A stretch of DNA of 38,870 nt, taken from contig JBAZZT010000014.1 in assembly GCA_041658705.1 (NCBI GenBank), positions 1 through 38,870 of the forward strand, given 5' to 3'. Under the pieces are notes generated by a model, which saw only the letters and a list, made by a program, of their open reading frames with translations, did not search any database and was not told the DNA's origin. The stretch comes from CAIKNB01 sp041658705. GTDB taxonomy: Bacteria > Patescibacteriota > Patescibacteriia > 2-12-FULL-60-25. Each line of letters begins with the position of its first letter. Position 1 is the stretch's first letter. Of the stretch, positions 26,101 to 31,998 are shown piece by piece. The position numbers and the translations under genes were made by a program.

Positions 26101-27133
26101 GCGGCCCGACCGGCACGCCGGTGGTATCCCAAAAAATCTTGGCCTCAAATTTAAGCGGCGTATCGCCGGGCGCGCCGACTATCCCGATGCTCTTGGCGCC
26201 ATCAAAAAATTCGACCAGAGCTACGCCGCTGTCATCTTGCGCGCTGGCCAAGACATCTTGCGCAAAATTCGCTTGCACCGACATGCCTTCGGTCGGATAA
26301 GTCAACATGACCGAAGGTGGCGCGACATCCACCGTATTACCGGTCTTGAAATGCGCTTCGCAAGGCTTGTTGAGACCCGTGCAACTCAACCCCTGTCCTT
26401 GGCTGGATTTGACGGCGTTGCCGACTTTGACGGTGAAGCCTGAATCAGCCTCGAGACATTTTTTGCTCTCGTTCGGCGTGGGACAAGCTTGCGTCGGAGT
26501 GAAGGTGACGAGCGTGCCTTGCACAGCGAGCGAACCGCCGACCGTGGTCCCGCCGTCTTTGACCAACGTGATCGCCGAAGCCGAAGCTTCGTCGACTGCT
26601 TTCGAGAAAGTGATTTTGATTTGGCTGTTGCGCGGCTTAAGCGGAACATCTCCTTTGGGGCTGATGGAGGTGACTTTGAATGACGTGCCGGTACCGGCTC
26701 CGCCGAAGCCTCCACCCTGACCCGACGGCGTGCCGCCGGCGCCGGTGCCTTCCTGCGTCGCGGTGAGCAAACCTTCGATGACGAACCGCACGATGGCCCA
26801 AGCTGACAGCACGATGATGAGTCCGATGATGGCGTTGAGGATGATTTTTTTGGCCTTAGCCGTTTTTTCCGCATCGCCGCCCGACGTCATGTAGACGAAT
26901 CCGGCGTAGACCAGAAGCGCGACCAAGATGATGCCGATGACGCCCAAAGCGACGTTGATGATGTTGACGGCGATGACCCGCGGATCGGTCGAGGGCAGCT
27001 TGACCACTTGCCCGACCTGTTGCAGGCCCGTGTCGATCTGCGCTTGAGCCGCGTGCGGCGCGAGCAACGCACTACCTGCCGCGAAGAGCGCCGCGGCTAA
27101 GCTCAAACCAAGGATGGAGTTGCGTAGCCTCAT
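17108..27133 (-). CDS. Giant secreted protein: pilin-like two-helix N-terminus plus Cys-rich repeats
   Basis: 3341 residues. A signal peptide (1-32) precedes a VirB2/TrbC-type pair of hydrophobic helices (about 52-120) joined by GGDAEKTAKAKKII. Then come an SbsA-like Ig domain (about 150), a Cys-rich patch (about 375-425), four IPT/TIG-like domains (about 428-760), more SbsA-like segments (about 880 and 1750), and two clusters of Cys-rich CGNG/CGDG...ECDDG repeats (about 1345-1640 and 2545-2910; typical unit CGNGDVVGDGKDCDDGN). These resemble the DUF4215/Myxococcus Cys-rich repeat. A carboxypeptidase-regulatory-like domain follows (about 2980-3050), then a unique C-terminus. It is probably a membrane-anchored, disulfide-rich surface adhesin. 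No frameshift was seen. It overlaps the upstream gene by ATGA. Function is not known. Confidence 0.88.
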   Translation of the reverse strand: MRLRNSILGLSLAAALFAAGSALLAPHAAQAQIDTGLQQVGQVVKLPSTDPRVIAVNIINVALGVIGIILVALLVYAGFVYMTSGGDAEKTAKAKKIILNAIIGLIIVLSAWAIVRFVIEGLLTATQEGTGAGGTPSGQGGGFGGAGTGTSFKVTSISPKGDVPLKPRNSQIKITFSKAVDEASASAITLVKDGGTTVGGSLAVQGTLVTFTPTQACPTPNESKKCLEADSGFTVKVGNAVKSSQGQGLSCTGLNKPCEAHFKTGNTVDVAPPSVMLTYPTEGMSVQANFAQDVLASAQDDSGVALVEFFDGAKSIGIVGAPGDTPLKFEAKIFWDTTGVPVGPHTLSATADDVDTNSAKSVGVGVMLRPEHCFNAKQDVDKGETGVDCGGDANSPEYCGACSGAACTSNAQCVSGFCINNICVDKPVIKSITPMDGRPGTFVTLSGIGFGSTGSVTFLGDPNNSADDRAANVPAACTNLKGWSNTQAIVAVPDGAASGPIAIKNGTSGLSDRSDQDPGPKLENFLVNDVTRPGLCAVSPAAETVGKEVDAVGQGFGTTPGKIFFGSEDYVLSATPWADTKAHFKLPVVNSGPYDVAVRVGTLESNKVVFTVLEKTLDAVPTLDSIDPAQGQRQEYLTLYGKNLGFSLGSVIFSNGLSEAVGDASFPSTCSAGFWRDDRIIVKAPSTFLNNQPTSDGKYEVKVKRQDGKLTNALTFTLLPGVSDKPGICAIEPAVGPVGTPIKIFGDRFGFDKPNVTFYPNKPGAVGSYTNQEVQSQVPQNAQSGPVVLSTAKAKSNGVNFQVRNCNEAPEICGPLNKYQCCPTGECRGKDEACGVVTPYSEFAWHTSTGLMPLAPYVIEECAPSVPPTPSPSPWLNRAGGDQAPVDASIKLRFSQALDAASVKPASFLLYKCTGKNEDPCQAPANRVAQIFNLALTHESNTQDVVTLTLLDSKTNNKFATGTTYLVDATTDIKGAGESGDFMLAAPNCGTGPKGEKLGYCFKFKTKDTDEPSQVGAVGLNPANYTMHDAGESTQYEALPVAAGDKCIVLNCDVYDWNWKASDARASVDNFIKPKACRQPVTGHFETGNVPVDISANLDKTALSGLGQLYVNFLPPRVTDYAPQCDEACSNALVWAQFSGKLDAVSVLDPKNIEVRKCLNESCYTAEMSAPLLASVSLGPDETEIDVMLKNGGQFDPGGFYSVFLKGGPNALDPLTKENTGIQGKNGVPMTGLNQFAGFSWTFRIKQGDNAYCAPEKVEVMPAKKVETNDKGRQLFTATPQSKPDKCSADGQKLANPNGAAWNAKDVTVADFWRLNGSLMTTLRDKLPAGCLQNCRAAGAGGVQNKVAVCGNGIIETTDNTFCKAGKTPKGDACKLMPSGAQAGEECEPGIDGLDICDKDVCLFKPVPLVAAGGTCGNGIVDQAQGETCDFGPTCLGGAATGTSPVPDDTPCLELAAKAACEAAGGTCSVHEYRGCSTGCRHLGAQAGKTTCGNGDVVGDGKDCDDGNTTIGDGCSQDCLHEGSKSNTQISAVCGNGSLEPGETCEKNSSNDPAFPPGCNSTTCLRSGTIACSVGEILNCCGNARLDAGEDCDDGNALGGDGCGVTCLAEGSGAYYSNPKGQTAPSFCGNGVLETGEECEIGASSNFVANQIALNIKNLKSTLYADAMKGILGHVYSAVKGPPDAAQLAYIVGLKLPDPQTGMALTTLTATILGKSGEAAYGLQCGYTSEAQCASGFGLDQSGCCRERPKLSQSFPAAGQAVCRNAQISFEFNSAMQAGSVVNSFELASQPEGKECPQGTKEAFIPKTYGPGWQNKFKQAWDNIVAWFTGTPAYAEKWCVGGVGGQLEPMNGSATATRFIYNLDKVLAPHTTYRILLHGDKDLDDNTAVEGRVGLKSSFGVVSDGDIAWKFQTTDQICAVNVITVSDVTKEELGQEHPYLFINANNSAETRDFAAQAQAIENGVAIALSSTAEYKWTWLPWSSSDPKLVDVASAQNPKNIKPKQDFNSLVGGGKQPNGSAVLTATLKVEVDSVSLPSTKGTVLDGTAHVAVLACENPWPTLNTSPFRDMQNSANLKNTIFSGGPFFNFATMYCRDAGGAHDKTDDLPTMLINAVPATLADKDQGILRQYLFTYDPKINPELTKDGVGIRIMENPMHLSPQEWYASRGFKGKPKVALLDGYPALLDEGTAYVAAANRVASDGPIYSNMYIISRNPDAQPETLEIYGQMVKYLAFNINLTQQSNTCRIPAGGGTTEPYVVKETGRPVFCTADWECLYLDAANDLRCDSFKAKLARDTIRLADFQRINGMLVAGVSSIGRYPELLSGSYLKNTSNSLWPSWSAELGKILGALPTDPINKFLSCGRCEKSQKPCQTTNDCAENEACKGYSLQKGVWQADPDIDPQTCWQSKKMEFTCPMFKPGNPYSVSRLYQYTSKSAGTQYILGAEFEVPPENPKTWWSPPLPSAVYRCVNTEAYGNYCNGQNGGASDALCQVKKCAKAGNACQLAKDCPAGDTCQPTPLTVGSCRQFGGTFLYKDVCTGSKFADAGTCGDGVKNLNEACEIGETKPVSCTTADNKPGHKQQACKFDCTGFADDPQHPQCVADAQCGNGRVDKSCGGEKADPACLLEADCTNNKACLPEEACDDGVLNGSYGHCNASCTGYAGYCGDNQLSPGEICDKGPLNGTWSSQLDPASCAVDCKGNGPYCGDTTVDGPNEECDGTSETTGRALCVGKTNIIQPKTTTPCDSDADCTPSELCGKYNGLTKTFFPYDGKQAYSYVACTDLFKTVDGIKRETQHVRTCKPPSGQNDACHRNLWTECQPIGMCGDGIKNQNEECDDGAGNGDTKPCLKACKKNLCGDGYLNLNVEECDNGAQNGQVTCNADYDSTCLACSQSCKFMAAAGGYCGDGIKNGPEQCDGKDGLTSNGQAVTCQALGYDYAEVPSDAFKTKFNLGNTPPPPPDPNAKCTMSCQFGGCKKCSQDKGTGLIQGQVRDVVWQNQPVPGARISLMYKGVKVDETFTDENGKFKFNTLNTSPACTTYKIVVDSYADNPCTGADKTRPKCNSSTWNANNIVDESINGGYWPYTSGAFSKDNFKTDGVNNANGTIFLMPRVGKYETLTVVSWTSAPNSTVDPHLILPAGLAYNEIYNPNWPTTPYPVSAHDNDCLDPNSCSQLAYGICGQTQKRDIDELFNYASCGGADCKRDIYWYMVGKRDLNQYPYARLYCVKENTTCESCEGGNVSPMVSKFSRKLSGGGTYEFYVADYFNVWQNANDDFHTNGLKTTVVTQLEVRDYFPPQGVGQIWHVFSQTGGSDIEVTESKEWLSKSKRCALNMSDIGPGQPDCP

Positions 27134-28992
27134 GGATGAAGGATGGTTTTACATTCCGCGGTGGACAGCGCGTTGTTGCAACAGTTGCCCGGGCTCTTGG
27201 TCTCGGCGCCTTTGCCCGCGCATTTACGCGCTGGATTGAAACAGTTTTGGTACGCGTCCTGGACGCCGGCGGTCAGATACGGATCGTAGTAATTCAGATT
27301 AGGGAAAGTGCCGGAGGGCAGATACGGCCGATGCCCGATTACGACCCCGGCGCGCGCCGGCGGTTCGAACGGGACTTTGTTGGCGTTATACAAAGTGCCA
27401 TCCTTGTTCAACAGCAACATGCCCACCGACCACCAGAATGAAGCGTTGTTTTGTTCTTTGTCTTCGGTCGTGCCATGCGCGTCCAATTTGACGTTGTCGC
27501 TGGTCAAGCTCGAGGATTGAAGGAATGAATCGAAAGAGGCCATGACCGGTTGATCCAATGGCACGTTAGAATTTTTTCCCGACTGCGGATCGTAGTCCGG
27601 TTTGGTCTCGGTGACCACGGGCGGCGCCAGCTTGATGTCGTTATTGGTCCCGAAATCCCAGGCATAATCATCGGTCGGCGGACCTTCGGCCGTCTCGTTC
27701 TTGTTGCCGTCCAACGAATTCCCCACCGCGCTGACCGCGCCGTCATATCCGTTGTCGCTGAACTTGCCTTGCGGTTGTCCCGGCGTGTCGAGCGTCGCGG
27801 CTTTGACCTCGACCGAGATGGCGCTGCTGCTGGGCAAGCAAAAGACATCGCGGCCACACGAGTTGGTGCCGCATTTGGCGTTACTCAAGAATTCGACCGT
27901 GCGATATTGGTTGGAGATGCGGAATTCGCCTGCGACCGGGACGCCGGGCTGGCCTTCTGGACCGGCCGTGACGGTGAGATTGCTGAAACCGTCGGCCGTG
28001 CTGCCCTGCACCGAAGTCGGATCCATGTATTTGCTGAAGTTGATCTGCACCACGATGTTGCGCGCGTAGATGCCGCCGCCGGGCGGGATGACCGCGGTCA
28101 CGACCGGCGGCACCAGATCGATCACGGTCGAGACTTCGAACGGCCAGGTATACTTGCCCGTCGGCGTGCAGACCAAAGCCGGCGATCCGTCGAGTTTCAG
28201 GAGGCCACTCTTGCCGCCTTTGAGCGACACGGTGTAATCGGTCTTGGATGTGGCGCTGCCCAGATATTCCGTGGGTCGCAGCACGAAGGTCTTGAGGTCT
28301 TTGGTGTAACGCACCGTGACTTTATCCGAGCTCAAAGCCGAGCTCTCGCCAGCGGAAGTGCGGTACAGCAGGATGTTGGCGTCGTTCAAGGCAAACTCCG
28401 TCTTGGTCGAACTCGCGGCCTGGGTCCAATCTTTCATCATGCTCTCGGGTTTGATCGCTGCCTTGAAAGTCAGGATGATCGGCGAGTTGCGCGGCACCTC
28501 GACGGCGTTGCGCTCCGGCAAATGCGACTCGATGATGCCTTGGCCCAAACACGCCGCGCCGGAGGAGAGTTTAAATTGCGAGGCCGGCGGCGCCTTGCCG
28601 CCCAATCCGCCCAGACCGGTTTCGCCCGCGAAAAATCCCAAGACGAACGAGGTGATGGCCCAAGCCGACGAGATGATGACCAGCCCGATGAGCGCATTGC
28701 GGATTATGTCTTTGGCTTTTTTGACTTTTTCCGGATCCCCCGCCGCGGTCATCCAGGTGAACCCGGCGTAAAGCATGAGCACCAACAAGACGATGCCGAT
28801 GAAACCCAGGGCGATGTTGATGATGCGCCCGATGATCGTCACCAAATCAGTTCCGCCAGCCAGTCCCGCGACCTGCGCGGTCTGATTGGCGTTGGCTTGG
28901 ATGTCCCCCGTCTGCGCGTGCACCGGCGACGCGAAAAAAAATGCGCCAGTCAGGAGCAATGCTGCCAAAAAGACGCGTGGACTTGCATCCAT
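27130..28992 (-). CDS. Secreted protein with the same pilin-like N-terminus and Ig-like domains
   Basis: This 620-residue protein has a signal peptide (1-27, ending SPVHAQ) and a helix pair at about 48-112 joined by GDPEKVKKAKDIIRNALIGL, closely matching the giant protein downstream. SbsA-like Ig domains follow (PRNSPIILTFKAAIKPESM; YARNIVVQINFSKYMDPTS), and a Cys-containing tail (CFNARKCAGKG-like, then NCCNNALSTAEC). The pair recalls VirB2/TrbC pilins of type IV secretion, a helix plan found in CPR secreted proteins. ATG 28992 is preferred over GTG 29037, as the promoter would place the transcript start only about 7 nt before the latter. It is the first gene of the operon. Confidence 0.85.
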   Translation of the reverse strand: MDASPRVFLAALLLTGAFFFASPVHAQTGDIQANANQTAQVAGLAGGTDLVTIIGRIINIALGFIGIVLLVLMLYAGFTWMTAAGDPEKVKKAKDIIRNALIGLVIISSAWAITSFVLGFFAGETGLGGLGGKAPPASQFKLSSGAACLGQGIIESHLPERNAVEVPRNSPIILTFKAAIKPESMMKDWTQAASSTKTEFALNDANILLYRTSAGESSALSSDKVTVRYTKDLKTFVLRPTEYLGSATSKTDYTVSLKGGKSGLLKLDGSPALVCTPTGKYTWPFEVSTVIDLVPPVVTAVIPPGGGIYARNIVVQINFSKYMDPTSVQGSTADGFSNLTVTAGPEGQPGVPVAGEFRISNQYRTVEFLSNAKCGTNSCGRDVFCLPSSSAISVEVKAATLDTPGQPQGKFSDNGYDGAVSAVGNSLDGNKNETAEGPPTDDYAWDFGTNNDIKLAPPVVTETKPDYDPQSGKNSNVPLDQPVMASFDSFLQSSSLTSDNVKLDAHGTTEDKEQNNASFWWSVGMLLLNKDGTLYNANKVPFEPPARAGVVIGHRPYLPSGTFPNLNYYDPYLTAGVQDAYQNCFNPARKCAGKGAETKSPGNCCNNALSTAECKTILHP

Positions 28993-29050
28993 GAGGGTAA
29001 GAAAAAGGGAAGCTTTGTTTGGTGTCGCCTTGGGCACAAAGTTCGGAGCT

Positions 29051-29079
29051 AGTATACAGACAAATCAACCGCGGGACAA
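29051..29079 (-). promoter_or_regulatory. Promoter of the surface-protein operon
   Basis: On the minus strand TTGTCC (29074-29079), a 17-base spacer, TATACT (29051-29056). The start would be near 29044, about 50 nt before ATG 28992. No other promoter of this quality is seen before ybeY. Confidence 0.65.
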
Positions 29080-29115
29080 ACCGTTAATCCGCTTAAATCC
29101 CCCATCCTGCCCGAA

Positions 29116-29146
29116 GCGAAAAAATAAATCCGAGGCAGGGCCTCGG
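29116..29146 (-). terminator. Terminator of the methyltransferase gene
   Basis: On the minus strand CCGAGGC-CCT-GCCTCGG followed by ATTTATTTTTT. It begins 9 bases after the methyltransferase stop. Confidence 0.9.
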
Positions 29147-29155
29147 AAGGGGTTT

Positions 29156-29728
29156 TCACTCCGGTTTACGGAGCACTTTTTCCATGACGGTATGGGTATG
29201 TTCGCGCGGCAACGCGTCTACCCGCTTGAAGATCCGCTCCTCTTCGCAGATCCAGCCGTAGGACAGGGCCTCGATGGTCTCACCTTCGGTCACGAGATCG
29301 ACCTGACCGTCCGCCGCGACGATCCGCAGATTGAAGTGGATGAAGAGCAATCCGCCCGGCCGCAACTTGCGCTTGAATTGCTGGAAGGCGAGCACCGAAT
29401 CAACGTAATGAATCACGTTGATGGCGAAGAATGCTCCGACCTCTTCTTCGGCAAAGGGCAAGGCCTCGATGTCGCCGGGCATGAAACAGAACGGGAAGCT
29501 ATCCCGGGCTCGCTCGACCTCAAGGCGGGAATTATCGAGACCGACGACCTCAAAACCGCGCGTCCCGAAGACATTCACGTCACGCCCGCAACCGCAGCCC
29601 ACGTCGACGATCAACCCGCAGAAGTTCCTTTGGGCCAGGATGTCGGCGAAATGCTCTGCGTACACAGTGGGGTGCTTATCCCAATGACGTCCATCGGCGT
29701 ACTTGTCATAAAGAGCTGGATTTTTCAC
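29156..29728 (-). CDS. SAM-dependent methyltransferase (class I)
   Basis: This 190-residue protein has a Rossmann-type methyltransferase core: motif I VDVGCGCGRDV (about residues 40-50), acidic motif VVGLDNS (adenosyl ribose binding), motif with PGDIEALPFAEEEVG, and motif IV/post region FFAINVIHYVD followed by KLRPGGLLFIHF. The substrate cannot be predicted. GTG 29728 is chosen because GGGAGGTGAG, a near-perfect Shine-Dalgarno, ends 3-5 nt before it; the frame runs further up but without one. The gene has its own terminator, and another unit's terminator lies just upstream, so it is monocistronic. Confidence 0.88.
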   Translation of the reverse strand: MKNPALYDKYADGRHWDKHPTVYAEHFADILAQRNFCGLIVDVGCGCGRDVNVFGTRGFEVVGLDNSRLEVERARDSFPFCFMPGDIEALPFAEEEVGAFFAINVIHYVDSVLAFQQFKRKLRPGGLLFIHFNLRIVAADGQVDLVTEGETIEALSYGWICEEERIFKRVDALPREHTHTVMEKVLRKPE

Positions 29729-29814
29729 GCTCACCTCCCGCCGCTTCTTAATCCATTCTGTCGAGTCCGTCAATATCTTCGATTCGCGAATCAACCCTCC
29801 TCTTTCTGGTCGTA

Positions 29815-29856
29815 TCAACAAAACAAGCCCCCGTAAACGCAGTGCGTCACGGGGGC
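29815..29856 (-). terminator. Terminator of the 291-residue gene
   Basis: On the minus strand GCCCCCGT-GACGCA and TGCGTTT-ACGGGGGC form a long stem with a small mismatch, followed by TTGTTTTGTT. Confidence 0.75.
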
Positions 29857-29926
29857 GAGTCCTTTTACAACAACGTCGTAATAAGGGTTAAGACAAAGGG
29901 ATTAAGAAGGGACAAGGAGCTAAGGA

Positions 29927-30802
29927 TTAAGGGTGACACTCCGGGAAGAAGCCCGACGCCGAACCGAAGAGCTCATACGGAAGGTCGAAATCGTCCGAGC
30001 CGAACCCGAGCCTGTCGCCGCTGAAGCGCCAGTACGGCGCCCCGTAGAAACCGCCGCCGGCCTCCGGAGCAAACTCGTCACCGGCGCAATCGATGCAGAG
30101 ATCCTCGTAGGCCACGAGGCGCTTCGGGTGCGTCAGGTGCATGATGCCCGTGGCGTAGGATCCGAGTCCGAACTCGCTGGCGACGAAGACCTCACGCGCA
30201 CGCCGGACCGAACGGCCGCGATGACGCAAGCCGAACTGCGCCGGGACGACGAGGATGTCCTGCCCCGTCTGTCGCTCACGCAACGTCTGCCAGGCCGCGA
30301 TCGAACGCGGGTGCTCACGCAGCTGCTGTGGGCCGAGTTGGCCTTGGCGGTAGTTGTAGAACTTGCGCCGCGACGCGATGGCCGCTTGCACCTTCTCGAC
30401 CGCCTCGCCGTAGGTCGGTGCAATCTTCTCCCAGGGCGGGATGGCAAAGTTCCCCTCGGCCAAACCGATGCAGGACTGACTGGAAGCCAGCGCCTCGTCG
30501 AACGAACCGAGATCAGGGAAGACCTCGCGCAGAATGCCGACCTGTGCCGCGAACGGCTTGGGCGCACGGTAGCCGGAAGGATAACCGCGGGTCGATACGA
30601 CCTCCTCGGCGGCGTACTGGTTGGAGACGGATAGCCTCTTGATCGAGGCGGCGATATCCGTCTGGAACGAGCCGCCGTTCTCGATGAGTCTCTGAATCCC
30701 GTCCTTGTCGATTCCAGCCTCATCCAGCATCCGTTCCGCCGCGTCTTCCACGAACCTCAAATACTGCTTCTTCTGACCAGGCGTGATCGAATTGGTCGTC
30801 AT
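29927..30802 (-). CDS. Hypothetical protein, 291 residues
   Basis: No signal peptide or membrane helix. The N-terminal half is helical (QYLRFVEDAAERMLDEAGI, TDIAASIKRLSVSNQY). The middle has NYRQGQLGPQQLREHPRSI and a basic stretch FGLRHRGRSVRRAREVF. The C-terminal third is Gly/Asp-rich and looks conserved: EDLCIDCAGDEFAPEAGGG, GAPYWRFSGDRLGFGSDDF and ELFGSASGFFPECHP. I do not recognise a family. It has a strong Shine-Dalgarno (GGGAGGAGG), a consensus promoter about 140 nt upstream, a leader with three hairpins and its own terminator, so it is a well-defined single-gene unit likely under post-transcriptional control. Confidence 0.7.
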   Translation of the reverse strand: MTTNSITPGQKKQYLRFVEDAAERMLDEAGIDKDGIQRLIENGGSFQTDIAASIKRLSVSNQYAAEEVVSTRGYPSGYRAPKPFAAQVGILREVFPDLGSFDEALASSQSCIGLAEGNFAIPPWEKIAPTYGEAVEKVQAAIASRRKFYNYRQGQLGPQQLREHPRSIAAWQTLRERQTGQDILVVPAQFGLRHRGRSVRRAREVFVASEFGLGSYATGIMHLTHPKRLVAYEDLCIDCAGDEFAPEAGGGFYGAPYWRFSGDRLGFGSDDFDLPYELFGSASGFFPECHP

Positions 30803-30816
30803 CGCCGCATCCTCCT

Positions 30817-30924
30817 CCCGACGTTTCCGTCGGGTATGTCCACGAAGACTCCTCTCAACGGACCATCCGTTTTTGAAGATCTCCGCATCAAGCGTGAAAA
30901 GAACTGTCCCGTGATCCGCACGGG
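30817..30924 (-). promoter_or_regulatory. Structured leader with three hairpins
   Basis: On the minus strand, in order: CCCGTG-CGGAT-CACGGG (30908-30924), AACGGA-TGG-TCCGTT (30857-30871) and CCCGACG-GAAA-CGTCGGG (30817-30834). The last has a GNRA tetraloop, and its 3' arm supplies the first G residues of the Shine-Dalgarno. Folding could hide or expose the ribosome site. I do not recognise a known riboswitch. Confidence 0.5.
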
Positions 30925-30951
30925 TACGGTTTGTCCATGTTAAGACGTATT

Positions 30952-30980
30952 AAAATAGCACGAAATGGGGCTTTTGTCAA
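30952..30980 (-). promoter_or_regulatory. Promoter of the 291-residue gene
   Basis: On the minus strand a perfect TTGACA (30975-30980), a 17-base spacer, TATTTT (30952-30957). The start would be near 30945. Confidence 0.7.
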
Positions 30981-31159
30981 GCCCCTCCCTCATTCCCTAC
31001 TTCTGTCATCCAAGGTAGTTTTTACTCCCTGGATTACCCGGATAAACCGGGTAATGACAGAAGAAAGACACATCATCCACCGCCCCCCCTCCCTGTCATC
31101 CTCCGGTTTATCCGGGGGATCCAGAGAGAAATCACTCCAACTCTGATCTGTACTTTCCA
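30981..31159. other. Repeat-bearing intergenic stretch
   Basis: Apart from the two GTCAT elements listed separately and pyrimidine-rich DNA, I see no gene or further signal between the promoter at 30980 and the small frame at 31160. Confidence 0.6.
31004..31132. repeat. Two GTCAT elements of the GGATCC/GGATTACCCGG class
   Basis: The first (31004-31059) runs from TGTCATCC to CTGGATTACCCGGAT and AAACCGGGTAATGACA. The second (31094-31132) is a half: CTGTCATCCTCCGGTTTATC then CGGGGGATCCAGAGAGAA. They match the left and right halves of the element at 10051-10176 in swapped order. Confidence 0.75.
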
Positions 31160-31282
31160 TCAAATCATTCTCTTCTTTCCGCCCGCCTCAACAAAATTGC
31201 CGATAGAAAAAACTTTGAGGTCTTGATTTGTCTGAACTATATCCAGCCTTCTGATGACTTCCTCCCCGGGTTCCGCCCACAT
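31160..31282 (-). CDS. Possible small ORF or gene remnant
   Basis: An ATG frame of 40 residues (MWAEPGEEVIRRLDIVQTNQ, then DLKVFSIGNFVEAGG and KKRMI). The same frame stays open far upstream through the terminator at 31358 (ETPGGGGFRKLTNHD precedes the ATG). The composition looks protein-like, but there is no Shine-Dalgarno before the ATG and the frame runs into a terminator and the end of the yqeY-like gene. It is probably a truncated gene or a chance frame. Confidence 0.25.
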   Translation of the reverse strand: MWAEPGEEVIRRLDIVQTNQDLKVFSIGNFVEAGGKKRMI

Positions 31283-31357
31283 GTCGTGGTTCGTCAACTT
31301 TCTGAAACCGCCTCCACCCGGGGTTTCCTGAAAATTAAAATATCTAGGCGTTTCGTC

Positions 31358-31395
31358 ATTTCCTAAAAACCCGCGGCCGCGGGTTTTTGGGAAAT
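31358..31395. terminator. Long palindromic bidirectional terminator
   Basis: AAAAACCCGCGG and CCGCGGGTTTTT are perfectly paired with no loop spacing (31365-31388), extended by ATTTCC and GGAAAT with one mismatch. On the minus strand it follows the yqeY-like gene. Confidence 0.75.
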
Positions 31396-31425
31396 CATTA
31401 AGGCGCGCTGTTTCGCGTCTTTTTT

Positions 31426-31875
31426 CTATTTCTCTCCGGCCAGGATCTTCTGCATTATTTCGCGGACTTTGTTGCCGTCGGCGCGGCCGGCGAGTTTTTT
31501 CATCACCACGCCCATGGCTTTGCCCAAATCACTCGGAGCGGCGCCGAGCTCGGTGATCGCGTCCTGGCAAATCTTGGTCAATTCGTCTTCCGACATTTGC
31601 TGCGGCAGATAAGTTTCGATGAGCTTGATCTCTTCAGCTTGCCGCTCCGCCAAATCGCTCCGTCCCGCCGACGTGAAATCAGTCAACGCGTCTTTGTACT
31701 GCTTGAGCATGGTGCGCATGACGGCTTGCGCCTCCTCATCCGTCAGCTCGTGACCCAAGTCGATCTGCTTGTTCTTGAAAGCTGCGCGTACCATGCGCAA
31801 AGTCGAAAGGCGATGTTCCTCGCGCGCCTTCATGGATTCCTTAAGGTCGTTTTCGATCTGCTGGGATAGGGTCAT
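31426..31875 (-). CDS. GatB/YqeY-domain protein
   Basis: This 149-residue helical protein has the typical YqeY length and pattern: MTLSQQIENDLKESMKAREE, RLSTLRMVRAAFKNKQI, the LPQQMSEDELTKICQD segment and the end KLAGRADGNKVREIMQKIL. The domain is shared with the tail of GatB, where it contacts tRNA; free YqeY proteins are of uncertain role, possibly tRNA-related. It lies upstream of repeats, with rpsU, hisS and lepB before it on the same strand. ATG 31875 has no Shine-Dalgarno. TAGACT lies 9 nt before it and TTGACT 17 nt further, the latter within a heptamer array. Confidence 0.93.
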   Translation of the reverse strand: MTLSQQIENDLKESMKAREEHRLSTLRMVRAAFKNKQIDLGHELTDEEAQAVMRTMLKQYKDALTDFTSAGRSDLAERQAEEIKLIETYLPQQMSEDELTKICQDAITELGAAPSDLGKAMGVVMKKLAGRADGNKVREIMQKILAGEK

Positions 31876-31884
31876 ATTGGTAGA

Positions 31885-31913
31885 AGTCTATAAAGTCGAA
31901 AGTCAAAAGTCAA
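31885..31913 (-). promoter_or_regulatory. Promoter with -35 inside a heptamer array
   Basis: On the minus strand TTGACT (31908-31913), a 17-base spacer, TAGACT (31885-31890), then 9 nt to ATG 31875. The -35 is part of the repeated unit TTTTGAC, so a neighbouring unit could also serve. Confidence 0.55.
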
Positions 31914-31996
31914 AAGTAGCTGGTATCCAGCAACTGGTAGCTGGTATTTCCGAAATACCCGCTACCAGCTACCAAATACCAGCTACTCGAATGTCA
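31892..31996. repeat. Heptamer arrays: AAAGTCA units and an inverted CTGGTAG array
   Basis: AAAGTCG-AAAGTCA-AAAGTCA-AAAGTAG leads into CTGGTAT-CCAGCAA-CTGGTAG-CTGGTAT, then TTCCGAAA, then the inverted copy (GCTACCAG-CTACCAA-ATACCAG-CTACT). All share a 7-base period. It lies between rpsU and the yqeY-like gene. Confidence 0.85.
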
Positions 31997-31998
31997 TT

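Noticed and set aside
24485..29052. Long plus-strand frames of 424 and 500 codons
   Set aside because: They are antisense to the giant protein gene and its neighbour; the minus-strand frames carry clear domains and signal peptides.
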